NCBI RefSeq assembly: GCF_015710575.1
Contig: NZ_CP065373.1
Span: forward strand, 1,426,001-1,490,000
Source of the DNA: Mycolicibacterium mengxianglii
Lineage (GTDB): Bacteria > Actinomycetota > Actinomycetes > Mycobacteriales > Mycobacteriaceae
DNA: 64,000 nucleotides
Reading direction: 5' to 3'
Of this stretch, positions 37,851 through 45,943 are shown piece after piece. The stretch's first letter is position 1; each line of letters begins with the position of its first letter. The notes beneath the pieces are model-generated. The model saw only the letters and a list, made by a program, of their open reading frames with translations, was not told the DNA's origin and made no database searches. A program made the position numbers and the translations under genes.

Positions 37851-38588
37851 GTGACCACGACGCTGTCCGTCGAATTGGACCGTTCGAGTCCGGTGCCGCT
37901 GTACTTCCAGGTGGCACAGGTATTCGAAAAGGCCATCCTGGATGGACAACTCAAGCCTGGTGACCGTTTCGAGAACGAGCTCGCGCTGGCCTCGCGACTG
38001 AGCCTGTCTCGGCCGACGACGCGGCGCGCAATCCAGGAGCTGGTCGACAAAGGGTTGCTCGTCCGCAAACGTGGGGTCGGAACTCAGGTCGTGCAAACCC
38101 CGGTGCACCGCCCCGTCGAGCTGACAAGCCTGTTCGACGATCTGGCGCGGGCCGGCCAGGAGCCGGCCACCCGGGTGCTTGAATACCACATCGGTCCGGT
38201 GTCCGAGGAGATCGCGGTGCACCTCAACCTGGCGGCCGATGCCGAGGTGGTCACGATGCGTCGGCTACGCAGCTCCGGCGGACAGCCATTGGCCGTGATG
38301 ACCAACCACCTACCCGCCGCGTTGGCACCGGATCGCGAGGAATTGGAGCGCGCAGGCCTCTACCAGGCGCTGCGATCCCGTGGGGTGCATATCCGGCTGG
38401 CGCATCAGCGCATCGGGGCCAAGGCCGCCGACCGTGACGAGGCTCGGTTGCTCGAGGAGAAGCCGAAAGCACCGCTGCTGGTGATGAACCGCACGGCGTT
38501 CGACGACTCCGGCCGCATCGTCGAGTACGGCAGCCACGTGTACCGGGCGTCGCGCTACTACTTCGACACCACCCTCGTCGACCGCTGA
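37851..38588 (+). CDS. GntR-family (HutC/UTRA) transcriptional regulator of the iol operon
   Basis: A 245-residue regulator. The N-terminal winged helix (residues 12-78) includes LASRLSLSRPTTRRAIQEL, and the C-terminal UTRA effector domain (about 95-240) ends GRIVEYGSHVYRASRYYFD. It faces iolC across a 258-bp spacer. Corynebacterium IolR is also a GntR protein repressing inositol genes, so a repressor lifted by an inositol intermediate is likely. GTG at 37851 follows GGAGCAAGG. Its last 31 bp overlap, tail to tail, the end of the lacI gene on the other strand. Confidence 0.85.
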   Translation: MTTTLSVELDRSSPVPLYFQVAQVFEKAILDGQLKPGDRFENELALASRLSLSRPTTRRAIQELVDKGLLVRKRGVGTQVVQTPVHRPVELTSLFDDLARAGQEPATRVLEYHIGPVSEEIAVHLNLAADAEVVTMRRLRSSGGQPLAVMTNHLPAALAPDREELERAGLYQALRSRGVHIRLAHQRIGAKAADRDEARLLEEKPKAPLLVMNRTAFDDSGRIVEYGSHVYRASRYYFDTTLVDR

Positions 38589-39631
38589 CCCCGCGGCGGC
38601 GCGGTGGTGCCGCGGATTACCAGGGCGGGTTGCAGTACGTGGTCGGGCTTGCCGCCGGCAGTCTGTTCGAGCATGCTGACCGCCGCTCGCACAGCGTGTC
38701 GGGCCAGGCCGTCGGCATCCTGATGCACGGTGGTGAGGTCGATGCGCGGATTGTCCGACAGTCGGGAATCGTCGAAGCCGATCAGCGAAAGATGTTCGGG
38801 GACACTGATTCCCGAGCGAGTGAAGACGTCGAGTAGACCCAGGGCGCACCGGTCGTTGCCGGCCAGCACCGCGGTGGGCAACTCGGGATCTTTCAGCAGA
38901 CTGTGCGCCGCGGCGGCTCCGGCGTCCTCGTTGTGGGCGCCCGGGATGACCCGGGCCTGCGCGGCGAGCCCGTGGGCACGCATTGCCGCCCGGTATGCGC
39001 GCCGACGGTCGGCGGATCCGGGATCGTGGCCGCCGTCAACGTGGCAGATCGCGCGGTGCCCGAGCTCAACGAGGTAGTCGACCGCCTGCCGGATGCCTTT
39101 CGCGTCGTCGGTGCGCACCGTTGCCAGATCGACCCCGGTCAGCTCGTCGGGCAAGCGGCGTCCGACCACCACCACAGGAAGGCGCTGCGAAAGCGTATGC
39201 AGATAGTCCGCGTTCGAGTTCGGGCCCAGTAGGATCAGCGCGCCGCAGCGATGGCTGATCAACGCGCTGATCGGCACCGATTCGTCGCGATCGGCCAGAT
39301 TGGCCGACAGGAGGACGTCGTATCCCTGCTCCTCGGCGGCCGGGTAGATGCTGGTGACGAGCTCGGCTTCGAACAACTCACGCACGTCGATCAGCACTCC
39401 GAGGGTGCGGCTGCGGCCGCGGGCCAGCAGGCGGGCAGCCGAGTCGGGCCGGTAGCCGAGCTCTTCGGCCGCGGCCAGAACCCGTAACCGGGTGTCCTCG
39501 CTGGCGCCGGGCTTGCCGTCGAGCACGAAAGACACCAGCGTCCTGGACACGCCTGCCTTGTCGGCGACGTCGGCCATCGTCGGTCGGCGAGCGGCATGCC
39601 GGGGAGCCGGCCGCCCGGACGTCTGCGTCAT
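38558..39631 (-). CDS. LacI-family transcriptional regulator of the adjacent sugar porter
   Basis: A 357-residue LacI/GalR repressor. The DNA-binding helix-turn-helix is TMADVADKAGVSRTLVSFVL (residues 18-37), with the hinge SAARLLARGRSRTLGVL, and a periplasmic-binding-type effector domain runs to the C-terminus. It is divergent from the MFS sugar porter, and the intergenic region contains a tandem TAACGCGCGTTA palindrome that is almost certainly its operator. The 3' ends of this gene and gntR overlap by 31 bp. Confidence 0.9.
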   Translation of the reverse strand: MTQTSGRPAPRHAARRPTMADVADKAGVSRTLVSFVLDGKPGASEDTRLRVLAAAEELGYRPDSAARLLARGRSRTLGVLIDVRELFEAELVTSIYPAAEEQGYDVLLSANLADRDESVPISALISHRCGALILLGPNSNADYLHTLSQRLPVVVVGRRLPDELTGVDLATVRTDDAKGIRQAVDYLVELGHRAICHVDGGHDPGSADRRRAYRAAMRAHGLAAQARVIPGAHNEDAGAAAAHSLLKDPELPTAVLAGNDRCALGLLDVFTRSGISVPEHLSLIGFDDSRLSDNPRIDLTTVHQDADGLARHAVRAAVSMLEQTAGGKPDHVLQPALVIRGTTAPPRGQRSTRVVSK

Positions 39632-39652
39632 GGGACTCCTCGAATGTGACGG

Positions 39653-39681
39653 TTGACACAGTTCACTGCTGCGCCCATAGT
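39653..39681 (+). promoter_or_regulatory. sigma-A-type promoter of the sugar porter gene
   Basis: TTGACA (39653-39658), 17-nt spacer, CATAGT (39676-39681): near-consensus -35/-10. The predicted start site falls inside the LacI operator that begins two bases later. Confidence 0.7.
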
Positions 39682-39682
39682 A

Positions 39683-39715
39683 GACCTAACGCGCGTTACT
39701 AACGCGCGTTAGGTC
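39683..39715. promoter_or_regulatory. tandem LacI-family operator (33-bp perfect palindrome)
   Basis: Two identical 12-bp palindromes TAACGCGCGTTA at 39687-39698 and 39700-39711, one base apart, embedded in a perfect 33-bp palindrome. It covers the predicted transcription start of the porter gene, a repressor position, and lies 52 bp upstream of the lacI start on the other strand. Confidence 0.85.
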
Positions 39716-39751
39716 CCGAAGAATCTGAGCTTCGCACGAACGGAACATGCC

Positions 39752-41176
39752 ATGGCGCAACCGGATAACACCTCAAAACCGGAAGCTGAGCAGGCATCCG
39801 GGCGTTTCCTGACCAAGCTCACCGTGATCGCGACCCTGGGTGGCCTGCTGTTCGGTTACGACACCGGGGTCATCTCCGGCGCGCTGCTGTACATGAAGGA
39901 CGACCTGGCGCTTTCCGCATTCGGGGAGGCCACGGTGGTCAGCTCCCTGCTGTTCCCGGGGGCAGCGTTCGGTGCGTTGTTCGGTGGGCGAGTGGCGGAC
40001 CGGATCGGGCGCAAGCGCACGTTGTTGGTGTGCGCCGGCCTGTTCCTGATCGCCTCGATCGGTTGCGCTCTCGCGCCCAACGTCCAGATCATGGTTGCCG
40101 CACGCATCGTCCTCGGGTTGGGCGTCGGTGCCGCGGCGGTGACGTGCCCGCTGTACCTGGCGGAGATGGCACCTGCCGAGCGGCGCGGTCGCATGGTCAC
40201 CATCAACGAACTGATGATCGTCACCGGGCAGATGCTGGCCTTCGCGATGAACGCGCTGCTGGACCGCCTGGTTCACGACCCCCATGTCTGGCGGACGATG
40301 CTCGCTGTGGCGGCGGTACCTGCCGTGGCCCTGCTGGTCGGCATGCTCGTCTTACCCGATTCGCCGCGCTGGTACGGCTTGAAAGGCCGACTGGGCGAGG
40401 CCCGCGATGTGCTGGCCCTGAGCAGGACACCGCAGCAGGCCGCGGACGAATACGCGCTGATCGTCACGCACACCCACCGCATGTTGAAGACCACCCGCAC
40501 ACCGTTTTCCGTCATTCGTGACGTGCCCTGGATCCGGCGGGTGGTCCTCATCGGGTGCGGGCTGGCGATCGTGCAGCAGGCGACCGGCATCAATACCGTG
40601 AACTACTACGCCCCGACGATCCTCGAAGAGAGCGGTCTCGGCGTGAGCGCCGCGCTGGTCGCGACGATCGCGGTGGGGGTCACTTCGGTGGTCACCACCA
40701 TCATCGGCATCATCCTGCTGGGGTTCATCGGCCGACGCACCATGCTGTTGATCGGGTTCGCCGGGGTGGCCGCGGCCCAGGGGGCGCTGTCATTGGCCTT
40801 CCTGATGTCGGAATCAACGCTGCGCAGCTACGTGATCCTGGCCTGCATGGTGCTCTTTGTCGGTTTCGTGCAGATGTTCATCGGCACGTGTGTGTGGCTG
40901 CTGCTCTCCGAGATCTTCCCGCTCAGCATTCGCGGATTCGCCATGGGGATCGCGGTATTCGTCCTGTGGTGCACCAATGCGATCATCTCGTTCGTCTTCC
41001 CGCTGCTGAACAAGTCGCTGGGGTCCACCGGCACATTCGGCCTGTTCGTGGCGGTGAACCTGGTCTCGCTCGTCTTCGTCTACCGGCTCGTCCCGGAGAC
41101 CAAGGGCACCAGTTTGGAAGAACTGGAGGAGCGTTTCGAAGCCCAGGGCAGCACTGTGCCGGTCGCATCGGTCTGA
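39752..41176 (+). CDS. MFS sugar porter (inositol/hexose transporter, IolT-like)
   Basis: A 474-residue sugar/H+ symporter of the SP family with 12 predicted membrane helices. Family signatures are GYDTGVISGAL (TM1), GGRVADRIGRKR (loop 2-3), LPDSPRWYGLKG (loop 6-7, the PESPR motif), QQATGINTVNYYAP (TM7) and VPETKGTSLEELE at the end. The QQxTGIN and VNYYAP elements are shared with bacterial inositol transporters such as IolT1. Position between the iol operon and a sugar ABC importer supports inositol uptake, but other polyols or hexoses are possible. Repression by the divergent LacI is strongly indicated. Confidence 0.85.
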   Translation: MAQPDNTSKPEAEQASGRFLTKLTVIATLGGLLFGYDTGVISGALLYMKDDLALSAFGEATVVSSLLFPGAAFGALFGGRVADRIGRKRTLLVCAGLFLIASIGCALAPNVQIMVAARIVLGLGVGAAAVTCPLYLAEMAPAERRGRMVTINELMIVTGQMLAFAMNALLDRLVHDPHVWRTMLAVAAVPAVALLVGMLVLPDSPRWYGLKGRLGEARDVLALSRTPQQAADEYALIVTHTHRMLKTTRTPFSVIRDVPWIRRVVLIGCGLAIVQQATGINTVNYYAPTILEESGLGVSAALVATIAVGVTSVVTTIIGIILLGFIGRRTMLLIGFAGVAAAQGALSLAFLMSESTLRSYVILACMVLFVGFVQMFIGTCVWLLLSEIFPLSIRGFAMGIAVFVLWCTNAIISFVFPLLNKSLGSTGTFGLFVAVNLVSLVFVYRLVPETKGTSLEELEERFEAQGSTVPVASV

Positions 41177-41362
41177 GCACCGCTCCGCGGCAGGGTTCGG
41201 CCCCGGGCAGGGAGTTCCGTCGGGTGCCGCAACAAATGATTACCGCCGCAATCACTTTCACGTGTGAGCGGCGTCGTGGTTGCCCATCGTGGGCCGTCGG
41301 CCCGGGTTGGCCGCGGCGTTTCTCAGCAGATTGACCTGCAGACCTAATGTCAGAACAAAGTC

Positions 41363-41390
41363 TTGACTTCTCATTGTGATGCGTATTACA
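41363..41390 (+). promoter_or_regulatory. promoter and LacI-type operator of the ABC sugar importer
   Basis: TTGACT (41363-41368) with a 17-nt spacer to TTACAT (41386-41391). The imperfect palindrome TGTGATGCGTATTACA (41375-41390, 12 of 16 symmetric, central CG) overlaps the -10, as LacI/GalR operators do. It differs from the porter operator, so a different LacI (possibly 50094-51110) may bind. Confidence 0.55.
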
Positions 41391-41458
41391 TCTTCAGGTA
41401 GAGCGTGATCACGACCGGTCGGTGTGGCCACTTCGGGTGTCATCAACGAGGAGAACTC

Positions 41459-42463
41459 ATGAAGGTGCAGGAAGGCCCGCAGCGCCGCTGGGTCAAGTTC
41501 GCAGGAGTCGCGGCTGCTGTGACCCTGTTGGCGGCCTGCTCGAGCACTGGCGGAAAGCCGGAGGAGAGCGGCGGTGACGGCTCCGGCGGCGGCTCGGTGG
41601 ACACCCCGCGGGTCACCATCGCCATGATCACCCACGAGGTCCCCGGTGATTCGTTCTGGGATCTCGTCCGCAAGGGTGCCGAGACCGCAGCGCAAAAGGA
41701 CAATGTCGAACTGCGTTACTCCAATGACCCTGAGGCGCCCAATCAGGCGAACTTGGTGCAAACCGCCATCGACAGCGGTGTCGGAGGCATTGCGGTGACG
41801 CTGGCCAAACCCGACGCCATGGCGCCCGCGGTGCAGAACGCGGTGTCGAAGAACATCCCGGTGGTGGCCTTCAACTCGGGCCTGGACTCCTGGCAGGCCA
41901 TGGGTATCAAGGAGTACTTCGGACAGGACGAATACATCGCCGGCCAGGAGGCCGGCAAGCGGCTGGCGGCGGACGGGTCGACCAAGGCCATCTGCGTCAT
42001 TCAGGAACAGGGCCATGTGGGCCTGGAAGGCAGGTGCGCCGGCGTGAAGAACACCTTCCCCGCCACCGAGGTGCTCAACGTCAACGGCAAGGACATGCCG
42101 TCGGTGGAATCCACGATCACCGCCAAGCTACAACAGGACCCGGCCGTGGACTCGGTGCTCACCCTCGGTGCGCCGTTCGCGCTGACTGCAGTGCAGTCGG
42201 CGAAGAACGCCGGAAGCGCGGCCAAGGTGTCCACCTTCGACACCAACTCGTCACTGGTGGAAGCGATCAACGCCGGCGACGTGCAGTGGGCCGTCGACCA
42301 GCAGCCCTACCTGCAGGGCTACTTGGCCGTCGATTCGTTATGGCTTTACCTCAACAACGGCAACGTGATCGGCGGCAACCAGGCGACGCTGACAGGTCCG
42401 TCGTTCATCGACAAATCGAACATCGAAGCCGTCGCCGAGTATGCGAAAGCCGGCACCCGCTGA
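41459..42463 (+). CDS. sugar ABC transporter substrate-binding lipoprotein
   Basis: A 334-residue periplasmic-binding protein (type I fold, ribose/inositol-binding group). The signal peptide ends in the lipobox LAAC with Cys27 as the lipidation site, followed by a Ser/Gly-rich linker. The binding domain carries NQANLVQTAIDSGVGGIAVT and PVVAFNSGLDS as in RbsB/IbpA-like proteins. First gene of a three-gene importer, 22 nt upstream of the permease. Start ATG at 41459 after GAGGAGAA. Likely ligand is inositol or a related cyclitol given the neighbours; not proven. Confidence 0.88.
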   Translation: MKVQEGPQRRWVKFAGVAAAVTLLAACSSTGGKPEESGGDGSGGGSVDTPRVTIAMITHEVPGDSFWDLVRKGAETAAQKDNVELRYSNDPEAPNQANLVQTAIDSGVGGIAVTLAKPDAMAPAVQNAVSKNIPVVAFNSGLDSWQAMGIKEYFGQDEYIAGQEAGKRLAADGSTKAICVIQEQGHVGLEGRCAGVKNTFPATEVLNVNGKDMPSVESTITAKLQQDPAVDSVLTLGAPFALTAVQSAKNAGSAAKVSTFDTNSSLVEAINAGDVQWAVDQQPYLQGYLAVDSLWLYLNNGNVIGGNQATLTGPSFIDKSNIEAVAEYAKAGTR

Positions 42464-42485
42464 TGAGGAAGAACGGAGACAGCCG

Positions 42486-43544
42486 ATGACCACTCAGGCG
42501 GAACTTGAACTCGGCAGTCGCAAGGTCGTCCATGACGAACGGGTCAAGGAACAGAATCGGCTGCAGCGCTTACTGATTCGACCAGAGATGGGCGCACTCG
42601 TCGGAGCGGTCGGCATCTTCATCTTGTTCGCGATCGTGGCGCCGCCGTTCCGCACACCGGAGGCACTCGCCACCGTCCTGTACGCCAGTTCGACCATCGG
42701 CATCATGGCCGTCGGCGTGGGCCTGCTGATGATCGGCGGTGAGTTCGACCTGTCCGCCGGTGTCGCGGTGACCACCAGCTCGCTGGCGGCCTCGATGCTC
42801 GCCTTCAACCTGCACCTGAACTTGTGGGTCGGTGCGGCGTTGGCGCTGGTGATCTCCCTGGCGATCGGTTTCTTCAACGGCTACATGGTGATGAGGACCA
42901 AGATCCCGTCCTTCCTGATCACGCTGAGCTCGTTCCTGATGCTCACCGGCATCAACTTGGCCGTCACCAAACTGATCACCGGGCAGGTCGCCACACCGAG
43001 CGTGTCCGATATGTCCGGGTTCGAATCGGGTCGCGCGGTGTTCGCTTCGTCGATCACCCTCGGCAGCGTGTCCATCCGGATCACCGTGCTGTGGTGGATC
43101 CTGTTCGCCGTCATCGCCACCTATGTGTTGTTCAAGACCCGGGTCGGCAACTGGATCTTCGCCGTCGGCGGCAACCAGGACAGTGCGCGCGCCGTGGGTG
43201 TGCCGGTGAACAAGGTCAAGATCGGCCTGTTCATGTGCGTCGGGTTCTGCGCCTGGTTCGTGGGCATGCATCTTCTGTTCGCGTTCAACACAATTCAGTC
43301 GGGGCAAGGCATCGGCAACGAGTTCCTGTACATCATCGCCGCGGTCATCGGTGGCTGTCTGCTCACCGGTGGCTACGGCACCGCGATCGGCACGCTGATC
43401 GGTGCCTTCATCTTCGGCATGACCAACCAGGGCATCGTCTACGCCGGGTGGAACCCGGACTGGTTCAAGTTCTTCCTGGGCGGGATGCTGCTGTTCGCGG
43501 TGATCGCCAACAACGCCTTCCGTAACTACGCCGCCCGACGGTAG
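42486..43544 (+). CDS. sugar ABC transporter permease (CUT2/RbsC-like)
   Basis: A 352-residue inner-membrane permease with about 9-10 helices; the first begins near residue 38 after a charged cytosolic N-terminus. The GGEFDLSAG motif (about residue 80) and ARAVGVPVNKVK cytosolic loop (about 238, the EAA-like contact with the ATPase) are hallmarks of the RbsC/FrcC family. It forms the channel of the importer encoded with the lipoprotein before it and the ATPase after it. Confidence 0.9.
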   Translation: MTTQAELELGSRKVVHDERVKEQNRLQRLLIRPEMGALVGAVGIFILFAIVAPPFRTPEALATVLYASSTIGIMAVGVGLLMIGGEFDLSAGVAVTTSSLAASMLAFNLHLNLWVGAALALVISLAIGFFNGYMVMRTKIPSFLITLSSFLMLTGINLAVTKLITGQVATPSVSDMSGFESGRAVFASSITLGSVSIRITVLWWILFAVIATYVLFKTRVGNWIFAVGGNQDSARAVGVPVNKVKIGLFMCVGFCAWFVGMHLLFAFNTIQSGQGIGNEFLYIIAAVIGGCLLTGGYGTAIGTLIGAFIFGMTNQGIVYAGWNPDWFKFFLGGMLLFAVIANNAFRNYAARR

Positions 43545-43553
43545 GAGATTCGC

Positions 43554-44372
43554 ATGAGTACTGCTGCAGAAGCGCCGATCTCGGCGCCGCCGTCGAGCGA
43601 CAAGACGCCGTTGGTCGAGTTGAAGCATGTCGGAAAGAGCTACGGCAACATCATCGCGCTCAGTGACATCAACCTACGGGTGCACCCCGGACAGGTGACG
43701 GGTGTGCTCGGCGACAACGGTGCCGGCAAGTCCACGTTGATCAAGATCATCTCCGGGCTGCACAAACCGTCGGAGGGTGAGCTGCTGGTGGACGGCGAGC
43801 CGGTGGTGTTCTCCTCACCCAAGGATGCACTGAACCGGGGCATCGCCACGGTGTACCAGGATCTCGCGGTGGTGTCTCTGATGCCGGTGTGGCGCAACTT
43901 CTTCCTGGGGCAGGAGATTCGCAACAAACGTTTCCCGAAGTCGTTGGACACCAACGGCATGCGGGCGACCACAATTTCCGAGTTGCACAAGATGGGCATC
44001 GACCTGCCTGATGTGGACGCGCCGATCGGTTCGCTCTCCGGTGGCCAACGCCAGTGCGTGGCGATCGCCCGGGCGATTTTTTTCGGTGCGCGTGTCCTGA
44101 TCCTCGACGAGCCGACCGCGGCGCTGGGCGTCAAACAGTCCGGCATGGTGCTGCGCTACATCACCGCCGCCAAGGAACAGGGTTTCGGGGTCATCTTCAT
44201 TACCCACAACCCCCACCACGCGCACATGGTGGGAGATCACTTCGTGCTTCTGAACCGCGGCAAGCAGAAGTTGGACTGCGGCTACAACGAGATCACCCTC
44301 GAACACCTCACTCAGGAAATGGCCGGCGGTAATGAACTCGAAGCGCTGACCCATGAACTCGGTCGGCGGTAG
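43554..44372 (+). CDS. sugar ABC transporter ATP-binding protein (single NBD)
   Basis: A 272-residue ABC ATPase with one nucleotide-binding domain, unlike the fused double NBD of RbsA. Walker A GDNGAGKST (about residue 60), Q-loop VYQDLA, signature LSGGQRQ (about 162) and Walker B VLILDEP (about 183) are intact. Single-domain subunits of this kind occur in FrcA-type importers for fructose, ribose or inositol. It begins 9 nt after the permease; a hairpin follows the stop. Confidence 0.9.
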   Translation: MSTAAEAPISAPPSSDKTPLVELKHVGKSYGNIIALSDINLRVHPGQVTGVLGDNGAGKSTLIKIISGLHKPSEGELLVDGEPVVFSSPKDALNRGIATVYQDLAVVSLMPVWRNFFLGQEIRNKRFPKSLDTNGMRATTISELHKMGIDLPDVDAPIGSLSGGQRQCVAIARAIFFGARVLILDEPTAALGVKQSGMVLRYITAAKEQGFGVIFITHNPHHAHMVGDHFVLLNRGKQKLDCGYNEITLEHLTQEMAGGNELEALTHELGRR

Positions 44373-44387
44373 TCCTCGCATGAGGAC
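44372..44387 (+). terminator. short hairpin after the ABC importer operon
   Basis: GTCCTC-GCAT-GAGGAC, a perfect 6-bp stem overlapping the ATPase stop codon. Weak, no U-tract; a possible attenuator or processing end. Confidence 0.35.
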
Positions 44388-44545
44388 CGAGTTGCACCGG
44401 TAGAGTAATTGACCCGCGCGTTGAGCGGGGCAGCACTCCCGGCGATCGAGCACGATTTCCGCTCTTGGCATTTGCTTGCTGTTTTCTCAGGAAATTCATG
44501 TCTTACCTGGCATATTCCACACGGTTAGGTTTCCTCGTTTGCGGG

Positions 44546-44551
44546 TACTGT
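44546..44551 (+). promoter_or_regulatory. -10 element of a probable leaderless promoter (SRPBCC gene)
   Basis: TACTGT, 7 nt, then ATG at 44559; no ribosome-binding site in between. Confidence 0.5.
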
Positions 44552-44558
44552 CCCTGGC

Positions 44559-45110
44559 ATGGTCACAGTCGTCGACGTAGACGCGGGCCCACGTACCGTC
44601 GCGAGGCGGGTGGAGGTCGCAGCCCCCGCTGCCGAGGTGTTCGCAATACTTGCGAATCCGCGCCAGCATCACGAGTTGGATGGATCCGGTTCGATACGCG
44701 ACGACGTCCCCGTGCTCGGTCCAGAGCGACTGTCTGTCGGTGACACCTTCACCGTCGCACTCCAGCAGTCCGGGATCCCCTATCAGGCCACCTCGACGGT
44801 CACGTCGTTCGAGGACGGCAGGGTCATCGAATGGGCTGATTCCTACGGTCGCAAGTGGCGGTGGGAACTGACCGATACGCCCGCAGGCACCACCGAGGTC
44901 ACCGTGTCGATGGACGACAGCTGCGCAGTGACGCCACTGTTTGATCAGCTGTTCGGGGACGACGACCGATACGCATCTGCGATCACCAAGACCCTGCGCA
45001 AACTCGCCCACCGCTTCGCACTCGACGCTGACGCGATTTTCCCGCCGCGGACGCTGTCGCCCCTGTGCCACGCCCGTTGGCACAGTCCCAATCTCAAAGC
45101 TGCCGGCTGA
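44559..45110 (+). CDS. SRPBCC (START-like) family protein
   Basis: A 183-residue protein with a polyketide-cyclase/START-type fold over residues 14-145: RRVEVAAPAAEVFAILANPRQHHELDGSG at the N-terminus is the typical first strand and helices, then alternating strands forming the ligand cavity. Such proteins bind hydrophobic ligands or act on polyketide-like compounds; no catalytic role can be assigned. The gene converges with the TIM-barrel isomerase gene (18-bp gap) and is set apart from the importer by a promoter of its own. Confidence 0.72.
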   Translation: MVTVVDVDAGPRTVARRVEVAAPAAEVFAILANPRQHHELDGSGSIRDDVPVLGPERLSVGDTFTVALQQSGIPYQATSTVTSFEDGRVIEWADSYGRKWRWELTDTPAGTTEVTVSMDDSCAVTPLFDQLFGDDDRYASAITKTLRKLAHRFALDADAIFPPRTLSPLCHARWHSPNLKAAG

Positions 45111-45128
45111 GGCTGCGCTACCGCGCGC

Positions 45129-45899
45129 TCACCAAGTGAAGGCAGAGCGGAAGGCCTCCAACGCCGCGACACTGTCTCCGGCCGCATAGGCCTCCAAGCC
45201 CACCGGCCCGCCAAACCCGGAGTCCGACAGTGCCCGGGCAACCGCCCGATAGTTGATTTCCCCGGTCCCGGGTTCGCACCGTCCCGGAACGTCCGCCACC
45301 TGGATTTCGCCGATGGCGCTACCGGCGCGACGGACCAGCTCGATCAGGTTTCCTTCGCCGATCTGAGCATGGTAGAGATCGAGCATCATCTTGACGTTCG
45401 GGTGCCCCACCGACTCCACCAGTGCCAGCGTGTCTTGGGCCCGTGCCATCGGGACACCCGGATGATCGACGATCGTGTTCAGGTTTTCCAGGCAGAACAT
45501 CACGTCGTTGGCGGCGCCCAACTCGCCAAGCGCAGCGAGCCCGCGCTGCGCGGCCAGCCACATCGCGCCGGTGGTCCGATGCTGCGGTCGCGCCGCATGT
45601 CCGTCGATCAGCTGCCCGGGATGCACGACGAGCCGTGGAACACCAAGCACAGCAGCAGCTGTGAGCGCCTCTCGGGCCGTACGGACAACCTCGTCCGCCC
45701 CCTCAGGGTCAAAAAGATCGCCACGCAGGTAACCCGTCATCGAAGAGAAACGGGCACCGGTGGCCGCCAGGGCGTCGAGGTCCTTGTCGGCGAAACTCCA
45801 GATCTCCACCGCGAAGCCCAGCTCATGGATCTGTCGGATCCGGTCGGCCAGGGGAAGGTCGGTGAACACCATCTCAGCGCATACGGCCAGGTCGAACAT
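45129..45899 (-). CDS. hydroxypyruvate isomerase-like TIM-barrel protein
   Basis: A 256-residue AP-endonuclease-2-superfamily isomerase resembling Hyi/OtnI. N-terminal FDLAVCAEMVFTDLPL and the ligands Glu (CLENLNT), Asp (MMLDLYHAQ), His and Glu (LEAYAAG) outline the metal site. Related enzymes interconvert hydroxypyruvate and tartronate semialdehyde or act on 2-oxo-tetronate sugars. It is the last gene of the second carbohydrate operon, 44 nt after a Gfo/Idh/MocA gene. Substrate unknown; the family call is good. Confidence 0.75.
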   Translation of the reverse strand: MFDLAVCAEMVFTDLPLADRIRQIHELGFAVEIWSFADKDLDALAATGARFSSMTGYLRGDLFDPEGADEVVRTAREALTAAAVLGVPRLVVHPGQLIDGHAARPQHRTTGAMWLAAQRGLAALGELGAANDVMFCLENLNTIVDHPGVPMARAQDTLALVESVGHPNVKMMLDLYHAQIGEGNLIELVRRAGSAIGEIQVADVPGRCEPGTGEINYRAVARALSDSGFGGPVGLEAYAAGDSVAALEAFRSAFTW

Positions 45900-45943
45900 G
45901 ACATCTCCGCGTTCTGCAGTCGGGCATGAGCTCTGAAAGTCGA

